The notes under the pieces are model-generated. The model was not told the DNA's origin. It worked only from the letters and a program-made list of their open reading frames with translations, and searched no databases. The translations under genes were made by a program, and so were the position numbers. Below are positions 37,070-47,100 of a stretch of DNA of 64,000 bases, piece after piece. The stretch lies in contig AP014633.1 of assembly GCA_000828835.1 (NCBI GenBank), forward strand, positions 4,030,001 through 4,094,000, in the 5' to 3' direction. How positions within the stretch are numbered: position 1 is the first letter of the stretch; the number at the start of each line of letters is the position of its first letter. The DNA comes from Thioploca ingrica. GTDB taxonomy: Bacteria > Pseudomonadota > Gammaproteobacteria > Beggiatoales > Beggiatoaceae.

Positions 37070-37747
37070 GGTCCCTCCTTATAAATTATCTTTGAAAGAT
37101 AACATTTTGATGAGTTGTTCATTCATTGACATTCCAAACTAAAGTTGATTTCATCACCTCCTTCTGGTTACTCGATGATCTAGTCTATAGATGAGATATC
37201 TCAAAACTCAGAGACAATCTCCACCTTTTTCTGAAAAAAAACATTTTGTAATCTATAAGTTAGGATTCCTACCAGAGGGTAGTGTTACCAACACCGTATA
37301 AACACATGAATGATTGGAATTAATCTCCTGATTGAACAACTTGAAGCTATCAACATAAGCGGTATATCTATTCAGAAGATCTTCCCATATCCCCTATTGC
37401 CGAGAACGGAATATCGATTCTTTGATCGAAATCAGAATAATTGATAACAATGAAAATATTTAAAACTAAATTATTATATTTTATCTAAATTTACCGTAAA
37501 TTACAATATCTTTTTCATATGAAGAAATGCTAATATTCTCTCTGAAGAGAGCAATTTGGGAGAAAGATATGGAAACGAAGGCAAGAGGGGAATTAGTTGG
37601 TTTTGAAGGCATCGAAGACCCAAGCAAATGAGGTGACCCTGATAAATCCTTAGAATTTAGTATGAAAAAAAGGTATAACCATGCTATACTATAAAAAAGT
37701 ACTTACTTATTTTACCATAAAATCATAATGGATGAAACAACAATGTC
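37070..37747. other. 678-bp gap with a tiny ORF of uncertain status
   Basis: AT-rich divergent promoter region. The only notable item is a 20-codon frame at 37569-37631 (METKARGELVGFEGIEDPSK) with a GGGAG ribosome-like site 6 bp upstream. Its KARGEL..GF.GIEDP pattern looks like the C-terminal part of adenylylsulfate kinase (CysC). It could be a decayed fragment or chance. Nothing else was recognised. Confidence 0.35.
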
Positions 37748-38944
37748 ATGAGGTTATGGGGAAAATTCTCAGCACATCATTGTGAGCCTAGTTTAACCTA
37801 CCGATTACTGGTTTATATTTTATTTAGTAGTATCATCCTTACCTGAGTAGCGACGTTGTTGCAACTCCACTTGGATTATCGTCAGGATGTTTTACTTATC
37901 AAACAACAGATGATCCAAATAGAAATGGGTTATTTAGCAAGTTTAGCTAATAGCCTCTGGTTAATTGCTCTTGAATCCGTCGACTTACCAATGCAAGGTA
38001 TTTTGAGATTACCTATACTTCTATCATTGGTGTTAACTCACCTAAACCCAACCAGGCCTGATAAACTTGATCAAGTTGGTTATGCTTTCCATGAGATGCG
38101 ATCATCTTTAATCCCAAACTTAGAAAAATGCCAATCAGCCAATGAAATTGTTAAAAAATTACCCGTGCAAAATGAACACCTGAGTGATAAATTAAATATA
38201 ATTAAGCGGTTACAACAAATACTTCTACCTAAAGAATCAGAACTTAACCAAATAGTCGATTTAGATATTAGCGGATTGATGCTACCAGCAGATGAAGTCA
38301 GTGGCGATTATTATGAAGTGTTTGAGCATAATGGGCGAATTATAGTGGGTATTGGTGATGTTACCGGACATGGATTGGAAAGTGGCTTATTGGCATTGAT
38401 GGTTCAAATCACAGTACGTACCTTGCTCATCAATAATATTTCTGAGCCTAAAATTGTTTTAAACTTCCTCAATGAAGCGCTTTATGACAACATCAAACGG
38501 ATGAACCTACGGAGAAGTTTAACGCTTTCTCTATTGGAATATCATGAGGGGGTGTTAACCATAAGTGGCCAACATGAGGAAATTATTATCATCAGATTAA
38601 ATGGTTATTTAGAACGTATTGATACGATTGACTTAGGATTGATGATTGGACTTAAAAAAGACATTAGTCAATGCTTGAATCAAATCCAAGTGACTTTACA
38701 ACCTGGGGAGGGATTGGTTCTTTACACCGATGGCATCACTGAAGCGAAAAATGCCAATAAAGTAGAATATGGATTAGATCGGCTGTGTGAAGTGATTAAA
38801 AATCATGGGTATCGTTCTGCTACCGCAATTCAGCAAGCCATTCTCAATGATGTTCGACAACATATGGATAACCAAAAAATTTTTGATGATCTCACTTTGT
38901 TAGTATTAAAACGAAATAAGGTTGAGAAGGAATTAGAAATATGA
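37748..38944 (+). pseudogene. PP2C/SpoIIE-type phosphatase sensor, in-frame TGA and degraded sensor part
   Basis: Reading from ATG 37748 gives MRLWGKFSAHH followed by a first transmembrane helix (YRLLVYILFSSIILT), then TGA at 37844-37846, then VATLLQLHLDYRQDV in the same frame. Downstream the frame is open to 38944 and holds a PP2C-type SpoIIE domain (DEVSGDYYE, GDVTGHGLESG, LVLYTDGITEA, FDDLTLLVLKRN). The usual periplasmic domain and second helix seem deleted: GILRLP runs straight into a HAMP-end-like PDKLDQVGYAFHEMRSSL. Translation could restart at TTG 37856 or later, leaving a soluble phosphatase. The gene overlaps the next by 4 bp. I call it a damaged gene that may keep its catalytic half. 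Confidence 0.75.
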
Positions 38945-39528
38945 CTCAGATATTCGGCGACTTTGTCGAAGCTTCTGCCAAAAGTAAAGAATACTTGGTA
39001 TTAGGATTTTCACCGAGTTCTATTCCGCTTAAACAACGTTGGCGAAATAACGGGTTATCAGCTGATTTTATAGGTAATTATCTGACCACTTTTTTCCCGG
39101 CGACTCATGATAATGAAATGTGTTATAAACCAACAGAAATTAAAAGTGTCGTGAGTTATATTGCGAATGAATTACTAGAAAATGCCATGAAATATAATGA
39201 CGAAACTCAAGATTACTCAATTAATATTCGGTTGGAGTTACTTAATAACAATTTGCGATTTTATGTGACAAATAGTATTTCCTCAGAGACCATGGAACAA
39301 CTTAAGAAGGTTATTCAAGAATTAGTGAGCGAAGATCCACAAAAATTGTATTTTTGCCGCTTAGAGCAAAATGCGATAAACACTAAGACGAGTAACATCA
39401 TTCACTCTGGCTTGGGTCTATTAACCATGCTGAATGATTATATGGCAAAATTGGGCTGGAAATTTGAAATTATTCAACAAGATCCGCAAGTGATTACGGT
39501 AACAACGATGGTAGAGTTAACCATATAA
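38941..39528 (+). CDS. HATPase-type anti-sigma-like kinase (slr1658-like)
   Basis: A 195-residue cytoplasmic protein with a GHKL-type ATP-binding N-box (YIANELLENAMKYND, about 77-91) and a C-terminal SGLGLLTMLNDYM segment as G-box. It resembles the slr1658/SiaB-type kinases of partner-switching systems, which phosphorylate a STAS partner. Its ATG overlaps the phosphatase stop (ATGA), and the STAS gene follows 29 bp on. Role inferred from family and order. Confidence 0.75.
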   Translation: MTQIFGDFVEASAKSKEYLVLGFSPSSIPLKQRWRNNGLSADFIGNYLTTFFPATHDNEMCYKPTEIKSVVSYIANELLENAMKYNDETQDYSINIRLELLNNNLRFYVTNSISSETMEQLKKVIQELVSEDPQKLYFCRLEQNAINTKTSNIIHSGLGLLTMLNDYMAKLGWKFEIIQQDPQVITVTTMVELTI

Positions 39529-39557
39529 TCCCTTCTTTCTACAGGTTAAGTTCAAAA

Positions 39558-39908
39558 ATGGAAATAAAAACCGAAGAATATCGCGTGGTTTCTATTATCG
39601 ATTATCATACCACCCAAGTTACTTTTGAAGGAGAACTTAGGTTACCCAGCATAGACGAGTATGAATCCATTGCCGAATTACTCAATCAGGTTGTTATTGC
39701 TGCACCTTCGCAACTCATTCTGGATTTACGACAGTTAAGCTCGCTTAATAGTTCTGGTATTATCGTATTGGCTACCTTTGTGATAGATATCGGTGAACAA
39801 AAGACGATTCATATGATTGTACAAGGCTCGCAGGAAATTACGTGGCAAGTTAAAGCATTAAAAAATTTCCGCCGCTTAATGCCCAATTTACAATTGGAAT
39901 GGAAATAA
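39558..39908 (+). CDS. STAS-domain partner-switch protein (slr1659-like)
   Basis: A 116-residue STAS/anti-anti-sigma-type protein. The conserved loop LILDLRQLSSLNSSGIIVLATFV carries the Ser that such proteins have phosphorylated (about residue 63, in NSSG). It is the third gene of the phosphatase-kinase-STAS cassette: the kinase would phosphorylate it and the PP2C protein would reverse this. The downstream target, often a sigma factor, a diguanylate cyclase or adhesion control, is not in the window. Confidence 0.8.
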   Translation: MEIKTEEYRVVSIIDYHTTQVTFEGELRLPSIDEYESIAELLNQVVIAAPSQLILDLRQLSSLNSSGIIVLATFVIDIGEQKTIHMIVQGSQEITWQVKALKNFRRLMPNLQLEWK

Positions 39909-40079
39909 TTGCTCACCATTTTCCTGCCTCACTTTCCCTACGATCTTCTTTTTCTAAACCCAGTTTGAAGCTAACAATAACCCACTTACGCACCAGACTG
40001 TTTTTTCCCATTTCAATTTTAAAAAATGTGTGAATAAGTGAAAAGCGAGGCGTTGACAGCGAACCGGTCGTTTAATGAC

Positions 40080-41414
40080 TCATTTTTCCCAACCTAAGTC
40101 TTTCACATCTTTAATAAATGGAATGGCGCCAAATCGACCCTTTAAGTAGCCATCAACGATATTGAAGTGATCAACTTTAGCGTTAGCTAACGAATAGAGT
40201 AAAGATTCACCCGCCGGGGTTTTCTCCACGAACCAAATTTCGTCTTTTCTAAATAATTTTTTGACATCTAACAGGTTAACTTCATGAGTGGAGGCAATTA
40301 ATTGACTCTGCGCCAAGCGAAATAATTCGTGGTTGAGGATTAAATCAAAAAATTTTCTAATAAGTAGGGTATGTAAACTTCTTTCTATTTCATCAATCAC
40401 AAATACTTTATCTCGAGCTAACCCGATTAACATGGGAATAAAATCTAATAAGCGTTGCGTCCCTTCGGATTCTTCAGCCATTTCAAAACTGACTTCTTTA
40501 CCGGCTTGATCTTTTCTAATGGTAATCAATTTTGAAGCGTGTAATTCACCGTTATTATCTTCTTCAATCAAATAGTTACGTGATGAAACTGAAACAAATT
40601 GCATACTTCCTTGTCCGTAAGGAAATTCCGCTTTAATTTCTTCTTTGATTTCTAGCGGAATTTCTTGGCTATTGGCAAAATCAATTTCTGCAATGTGAAT
40701 TCGACTAATTCCAAACTCAAAAAATTGGATAATTTGGTTAAAAAACGTGATGTTCAATTTAGCTAAAGAAGTTAAAGCTTGATGTTTAGAAGTGGTAAAT
40801 ACAATGACGAGGGTTTCATTAAACCATTGATAAATCGATTTAAACCAGCCAATATTCCGTTCCTGACAATTGGTTAAAAACAGTAAATTAGGCCTCGTTC
40901 CTCGGGCTTCATAGCGAAGTTCCCGTTTTTCTTTCATCGGCAATTGCGCAAAAATCGGGTGTTTAAAATTAAATTCAAAATCGCTGCCCACTCTTTCAAA
41001 AACCGGAATATCTAATTGGTGACCCATTTCAACTAACCATTCTTCAACAACTTGATGGTTATTAAGGGAAAATCCGTAAGCATACTGCTTGCCTTGACAA
41101 CGCAATTCAAATTCAAACCGCGCCGGTTTATGATGACATTGACTATCGAGTTTGAATGGTTTTATTGGAATGGTTCTATTTTTAGCCACGCCGCTGACAA
41201 TAAAATTTCTAGCAAAATCCATCGCTTTAATGAGATTGGACTTCCCGGAAGCATTGGCGCCATAGATAATAGAAGTTTTCAATAAATCAATGTGTTCTTT
41301 AGCTGAACCACGAATCACATGATGATTTTGTTGCGCTTCCGCGGAAGCAATCAAATTAAAATCAACTAAGGTATTAAAAGACAAGAAATTTTCTACTGTA
41401 AAGCGAATCAACAT
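40080..41414 (-). CDS. AAA family ATPase (AAA_15/AAA_21 type)
   Basis: A 444-residue SMC-like ATPase of the single-gene AAA_21 group. Walker A is GANASGKSNL (about 52-61), the signature region is EMAEESEGTQRLLDF, Walker B is VFVIDEIERSLH, followed by QLIASTHEVNLL. The N-terminus MLIRFTVENFLSFN is typical. Some relatives belong to abortive-infection or antiphage pairs (RloA, OLD-like), but no RloB or TOPRIM partner adjoins. Function unknown; a DNA-related or defence role is possible. Confidence 0.85.
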   Translation of the reverse strand: MLIRFTVENFLSFNTLVDFNLIASAEAQQNHHVIRGSAKEHIDLLKTSIIYGANASGKSNLIKAMDFARNFIVSGVAKNRTIPIKPFKLDSQCHHKPARFEFELRCQGKQYAYGFSLNNHQVVEEWLVEMGHQLDIPVFERVGSDFEFNFKHPIFAQLPMKEKRELRYEARGTRPNLLFLTNCQERNIGWFKSIYQWFNETLVIVFTTSKHQALTSLAKLNITFFNQIIQFFEFGISRIHIAEIDFANSQEIPLEIKEEIKAEFPYGQGSMQFVSVSSRNYLIEEDNNGELHASKLITIRKDQAGKEVSFEMAEESEGTQRLLDFIPMLIGLARDKVFVIDEIERSLHTLLIRKFFDLILNHELFRLAQSQLIASTHEVNLLDVKKLFRKDEIWFVEKTPAGESLLYSLANAKVDHFNIVDGYLKGRFGAIPFIKDVKDLGWEK

Positions 41415-41519
41415 GGTATTTAACTCTAATTTATTGTCATTCGGTGTAAAAGTAAGCTGGTTATTATGATGGATAATCAGTGAATGACAAGTTATCTATG
41501 CAACTTCTTGCTTTTTATA

Positions 41520-44000
41520 TTAAAACAACTGTGTTGGGGTGACTGCTTGTGAGGCTGGTTTTGCGGCTGAGGTCAATTTTGCCGAATCTGGACAAGCCAT
41601 AGCAACAACGACCGCCGGGAAAGTTAAGGTTGAGTTTGCTGTTGAAGGCGTTGGTGAAGTCGCGGCTGAATTATGAGTAGTTGTTGCTAACAGTCGATTC
41701 GATTTCCAGTCATCGGGTGAAGGCGGAGTGCCGGTTAATGCTTTCACCACAAAGTGACTTTGTTTGCCGGTCGCTTGGCTTTCACAAAAACTTTTGAGTA
41801 AAACACTGACATCGAGAAATGTAGCCGGTAAGATAACCAGTGTTCCCCCAATATTGGTATTGAGTGCAGTAATCCGAATTTCACCGGGTGTACCTAATTG
41901 TGAGGAAGCAGTTACACTGCTGTCAACTGAACGCAAGTATTGATCCGCTTTAATCGTAATATTGCCGCCGTTACCACCGTGGGCATCTGCTTTAATTTTC
42001 GCCTGATTTAAGATAACAAACGTTGGATTGGTAATCGTAATATCGCCACCACCGCCGGTTCCGCCTTGTACGCTGGTCGTAATCGTTCCCCCGGCTTGTA
42101 AAGCCAGTAACTGAGGGACAGTAATGGTAATATGACCTCCCGCTGCTTGGGCTGCTGCAGTTGAGATTTTAGCGTGGTTCACCTTAATTTGCTCACCCGC
42201 GCTAATGCGAATCTGACCGGCTTCCCCCGCACCGGCGCTTTCCGAAGTAATAGCGGCTTGATTATCTAATTTTAATTGCCCAACTTGTAGTTCGATTTTG
42301 CCAGCATGGGCTGTTTGAGCAGAGGTCGTGATTTTACCACTATCGGCGAGAATGAGTAGCGGAGTATTAATAACCACCTGTCCGGCTTGGTTAGCGCCCG
42401 CTTCACTAGCCGATTCGACTTGGCTCGATCGAGTATATTCGGTTCCCGATAAGGTCACTTTCGCAGAACCAATAATATTCATAGATTCTGAAGCGGTAAG
42501 CGTAATTTTATCACCTTGACCGGCTCCATAGGTGCTGCTGCCAATAGCACCCCCTTCTTTGATATGTAATTGCTTAGCGACTAATTCAATTGCACCGGCA
42601 TTACCATTGCCAAAAGCAGAAACATTGATACCACTGGGATAAATCGGAAATTGTTCATCTCCTGGAGCATAACCGTCAATTGACACGGTATCATTGGCAT
42701 TGATAGCAATTGAACCACCTTGCCCGTTACCAAAGGTAGTACTGCCAACTTGTGCACCTTGAGTTAAGGTGAGATCTCGAGTAGTTATTATAATTTTACC
42801 GGCATCACCGGCTTGCTCACCCGTTCCTTGGGAATTAACCGAGATAAAAGCGCTACCAGATAAAGCAATGATATCACCGACTTGAATATCAATTTCCCCC
42901 CCCTTACCCGGTCCAAAAGTACCACTACCAATTTGTGCACCTTCAGTGAGGTAGAGTTCTTTAGCTTTGATGACAACTTGACCGGCATCTCCAGCCGGCG
43001 GTTGTTCACTACGAGCACTAGAAAAAACGCCGGTGATCCCGGATAACTTAATTGCATTAGCAACCGCTAAAGTCAATTTGCCACCCGGACCTGGTCCGTC
43101 GGTAGAAGTTGAAATATCGCTATCTTTCACTACCAAATCGTTGGCTTGAATTTGAATCATACCACCGGCTTTATCACCTTGTGGTTTACTTAATAGTTTG
43201 CTGTTATTAAGCTGAGCTTGTCCGGCACGGATAAAAATAGAACCCGAACCTTGCCCACTCACATCTAATTGACTATCATTTATAGTTAAATGACCAGTTT
43301 TAACGGTATCATCTGATGTTAAACCACTCGAAGTCAGGGTTAACCAACCGGGGGAAGCGATACTGGTGAGATTAATTTGTCCTTCTTCTGCTTGTAGTTG
43401 ACTTTGGGTGAGTTCAAGATCGCCTCCACTGAACGACAAGGTATTGCCTTGGGTTACCGATAATTGACTCCCTTGAATGGTAATGGAATGAGGAGAATCA
43501 CTCAAAAAACCAAAAGCAGTTGGTGCTGCAGTAGTCAGGAGGCTGGTTTGAGGATGGGTTGTCGCAAATTGTCCTGCTTCTCCCAGTTGTAAAACATCTG
43601 CTGTACTAAAATGGATTGCACCAGGGACATCGATTTTTGCCGATTCACCGAAAATAATGCCAGCCGGGTTAAGAAAATACATATTTGCCTGGGGGATGGT
43701 AGAGCGAATGGTCCCGTCTAGCGTAGAAGGGGTTCCGCCAGTAACTCGACTAATAACATTTTCCAAGTCGTTTGGTCCAGAAAAAGTGGCTATCTCGCCA
43801 GCGTTAAGATTAAAGCGCTCAAAGCTATGGAATAAATTATGGCCAACTTGGTTGCCTAATTCAGCGCGAATGTCAAATTGCGGACCCGTTAGAGAGTCGT
43901 GAGATCCCCAACTACCATCGAGGATAACTTCGGCTGGACTATTGACAATAATAAATAAGGTGACAATGAAGCCGATGAGGTGCCAATAATAAGACTGCAT
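41520..44000 (-). CDS. Two-partner-secretion exoprotein (filamentous haemagglutinin N-terminal type)
   Basis: An 826-residue secreted beta-helix protein. After the signal (about 1-24) comes the TPS domain (about 25-150) with HNLFHSFERFNLNAGEIATF and NMYFLNPAGIIFGESAKIDV. A long run of degenerate parallel beta-helix turns (GAGQGDKITLTA, GNGQGGSIAINAND) follows, and a Cys-containing tail FCESQATGKQSHFVV typical of cyanobacterial and sulfur-bacterial haemagglutinins. The outer-membrane TpsB partner is not in the window. Adhesin or matrix role inferred. Confidence 0.9.
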   Translation of the reverse strand: MQSYYWHLIGFIVTLFIIVNSPAEVILDGSWGSHDSLTGPQFDIRAELGNQVGHNLFHSFERFNLNAGEIATFSGPNDLENVISRVTGGTPSTLDGTIRSTIPQANMYFLNPAGIIFGESAKIDVPGAIHFSTADVLQLGEAGQFATTHPQTSLLTTAAPTAFGFLSDSPHSITIQGSQLSVTQGNTLSFSGGDLELTQSQLQAEEGQINLTSIASPGWLTLTSSGLTSDDTVKTGHLTINDSQLDVSGQGSGSIFIRAGQAQLNNSKLLSKPQGDKAGGMIQIQANDLVVKDSDISTSTDGPGPGGKLTLAVANAIKLSGITGVFSSARSEQPPAGDAGQVVIKAKELYLTEGAQIGSGTFGPGKGGEIDIQVGDIIALSGSAFISVNSQGTGEQAGDAGKIIITTRDLTLTQGAQVGSTTFGNGQGGSIAINANDTVSIDGYAPGDEQFPIYPSGINVSAFGNGNAGAIELVAKQLHIKEGGAIGSSTYGAGQGDKITLTASESMNIIGSAKVTLSGTEYTRSSQVESASEAGANQAGQVVINTPLLILADSGKITTSAQTAHAGKIELQVGQLKLDNQAAITSESAGAGEAGQIRISAGEQIKVNHAKISTAAAQAAGGHITITVPQLLALQAGGTITTSVQGGTGGGGDITITNPTFVILNQAKIKADAHGGNGGNITIKADQYLRSVDSSVTASSQLGTPGEIRITALNTNIGGTLVILPATFLDVSVLLKSFCESQATGKQSHFVVKALTGTPPSPDDWKSNRLLATTTHNSAATSPTPSTANSTLTFPAVVVAMACPDSAKLTSAAKPASQAVTPTQLF

Positions 44001-44133
44001 TTTCTACTTCCTCATACTTAAAGTTAAAGGGCTTAAGATAATATTGAATTCCAAATAATAACGGGTATTTTTTAGTTATATTGTCTAGTTTTATAATAGA
44101 CGGTAATTTAATGATAGTGAAGGAAAAATTTTT

Positions 44134-47100
44134 ATGAATCAACGATTTCAACGATTTTTGAATATACTTGGTATTGTCATCCTAGGGGTCTTATTGAGTT
44201 TGAGTAATACCCTGGTAGCTCAAACTTGTCAACCACAGTATGTTTTAGGTAGCGATCAATTACATTTACCTTGCATTGATTGGTTATCTGATCCAGCAAC
44301 CCGTACTGTTTATCAAGCTGATTTAGTGTTAACTGATCCAGAAGCACTCTTATTTAAATGGGTTACTACCACCCCTTTAGCTGAGCCAAGTCCTGAAGTG
44401 GGCGCTATTTTTGAACCGAATAGTAAAAACTTGTATATTCCTTTCATTGAAGTACAAACGGCGCCAACGGTGATGACACCTTATCAAGTGACTTTACAAG
44501 AGGGTTCTAGCGGCGTGTTGAGTATCATTCAGGCGATTCCACTCCCGGATCCAAACAATCATCCTCCCACTGTCACACCCGTATCAATCCAAATTAATCC
44601 TAGTTTATCTTACCAGAAAGTCAAATTAACAGGCAGTGATCCGGATGGAGATACCATCGCCTTTGAATTAGTCGCACCTTCTCAAGGTGAGGGTTATACC
44701 GTTGCTTATATCACTTCAAGTAACATTTTGTATATTATGACAAAACCCGATTTTCGCGGTGAAATTAAATTGCCTTATCGGGCAACCGACGGAAGAATAT
44801 TTAGTCAAGCAGCGGATGTCACTATCACTGTCACCGATTCTAAAATGGATGAGAAATTTTTCTTCGGGAGTAAAGAAGTCAGTGCCCGTGAATTTGCTGG
44901 TATGCCTTCGTTACGCCTGAGATCCGGGTTAAATATGTCTAGTAGTGGTGAAACTCAAGGGCAATCGACTTTACCCAGTAAGGTAGACCTCAGTGCCCAA
45001 TTTCCAACGCCAGGCTACCAAGGTAAACAAAATAGTTGTGTCGCCTGGAGTATCGCTTATGCCGTGAAAAGTTATCAAGAGGTGCTAGAAAAAAGTTGGT
45101 CCCTGGATACTAAGGATCATTTATTTAGTCCCGCTTTTATTTATAACTCAATGAATAATGGTATGGATAATGGGTTAAAAGTTAACGAGGCATTAAATTG
45201 GGTAGTAGACCATGGGGTAGCCACTTTAGCCACCATGCCTTATCAAGAAAGTGATTTCTCCACCCAACCCACTATTGCTGCCCTCCAAGAAGCCCAATCT
45301 TACAAACCCAAAGAATGGGGTACCATGAAATCGAATAAAGATATTAAAACCTCATTGGCTAACAACCAGCCGGTTATTATAACGATGGCGGCTTTTAATT
45401 CTTTTAAAAACTTAAAGGGAACTGACTCGGTATATAATACCGCTGATACTTGGATAGGTGAACATGCCGTTACCGTGGTGGGCTATGACGATGGACATGC
45501 TGGCGGTGGTGCCTTTAAAGTGATGAATTCATGGGGTACCGATTGGGGCGATCAAGGATTTTTTTGGCTACCTTACGACTTTACCTATACTCAAGTGCAA
45601 ATCAATGGTGAAGATACGGGAAGTTTGATCTCTGGCGCTTACGTGGTGGTAGACCAAGGAAATACTACTACTAATACGGTTGCTGTCCAACCACCACCCA
45701 CAACCAACGGTCCACCAATCGTGCCCAGCGGTCCACTACCCAATTTAGCGATTAAAGATTTACAAATCCAAGCCAGTTATGAACAGTTGCAATCTGGAGT
45801 CGGTGGTAAATTACAGTACACTATAGAAAACCGAGGTGTTACTACGGTACCCTCACAATCAGCCTGGGTAGATTTGATTTTATCAACGAATCCCCATTTG
45901 TCTCAACCAGATTATCGACATGATCCGAGTCCATATTACTTCCTCAACAATCAAATGATATCCTCCGAATTAGCAGCGGGGCAATCAGTGACACAAACCA
46001 TTGAATCTTTTATGATCCCGCCAGCAATCTCATCCGGCGAATATTATCTTTATCTAATAGTGGATGGTTTTGATAAAGTTAATAACAAACCCCTGGATGA
46101 AACGGATAAAAGTGATAATCTTAAAAAGGTTATGGAAAATTCATTACTCTTTTTTAGTAAAGAAGGCAATACTACCACAACTAAAGACTTACCGAATTTA
46201 GCTATAAAAACTTGGCAAGCAGACTATGACACTTTTCAACCCGGTGCCCAAGGAAAATTGCAATATACCGTAGCTAATACGGGTTTAGGTACGGTACCCG
46301 CAAATAGTGTTTGGGTGGGTTTAATTTTATCGAAAAATTCGAAACTGAGTTTCAACGACTACTACTACGATGAGTTTTACTTGCTGGCTGGCGAGATCAT
46401 TGATTCGGAATTAGCCACTGGGGATGGCAAAACCAGAGATGAAAACAATGTGTTATCCTTTTCTTTCCCGAGTGAACTTCCACCGGCTCGATATTATCTC
46501 TATTTGGTGGTAGATGTGCATGATAAAGTCAACAATCAACCCATTATTGAGAGCGATTATCAAGATAATATCTCGATTGCCGACGCCACCAAAACTTTAA
46601 TCGTAGAAGGTACTACGCCTTTACCTGATTTGGTAGCGGATTTCTGGTTTGTTGAATGGAATCATCAAACTGGAGAAGGTAAATTAGACTATGCTATAAA
46701 GAATACGGGGGTAAGTGCTGCCCAAGCCGGTTGGAACATCAGCTTAATATTATCTTCTCTAGAACATTTTGATAATCAAGGTAATCCTAATCAAATTATC
46801 CTTTGGCAAAAACTGATCGATCAAACTTTAGAAGCTGGGTTTGACCCGACTGCTAATCCACCTTCGGTTTTTTATGTAACCCAAGATAACCCAGTACCGG
46901 TTCATGTTTACCAAGATCTCAATGGCAAACCCGTTCCGCCAGGTTCTTACGACCTCATCTTCCAGTTGGATAGTAATAAGGCGGTCAAGGAATACGATGA
47001 AGGTAATGATTTCTATAGTGGAATTATTGTAGAGATGCCGCGGCTTCCGCCACCACCGCCAAATATAGCACCGAGAAGAAAAGGTGAAGTGACTCAACAA

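Noticed and set aside
37844-37846. TGA read as selenocysteine
   Set aside because: It lies in a membrane helix with no redox motif, and no SECIS-like hairpin directly downstream was recognised. A nonsense mutation or a sequencing error is simpler.
40080-41414. RloAB or OLD-type two-gene defence system
   Set aside because: The ATPase is alone; no RloB, TOPRIM or UvrD-like partner is adjacent, so only the ATPase family is claimed.
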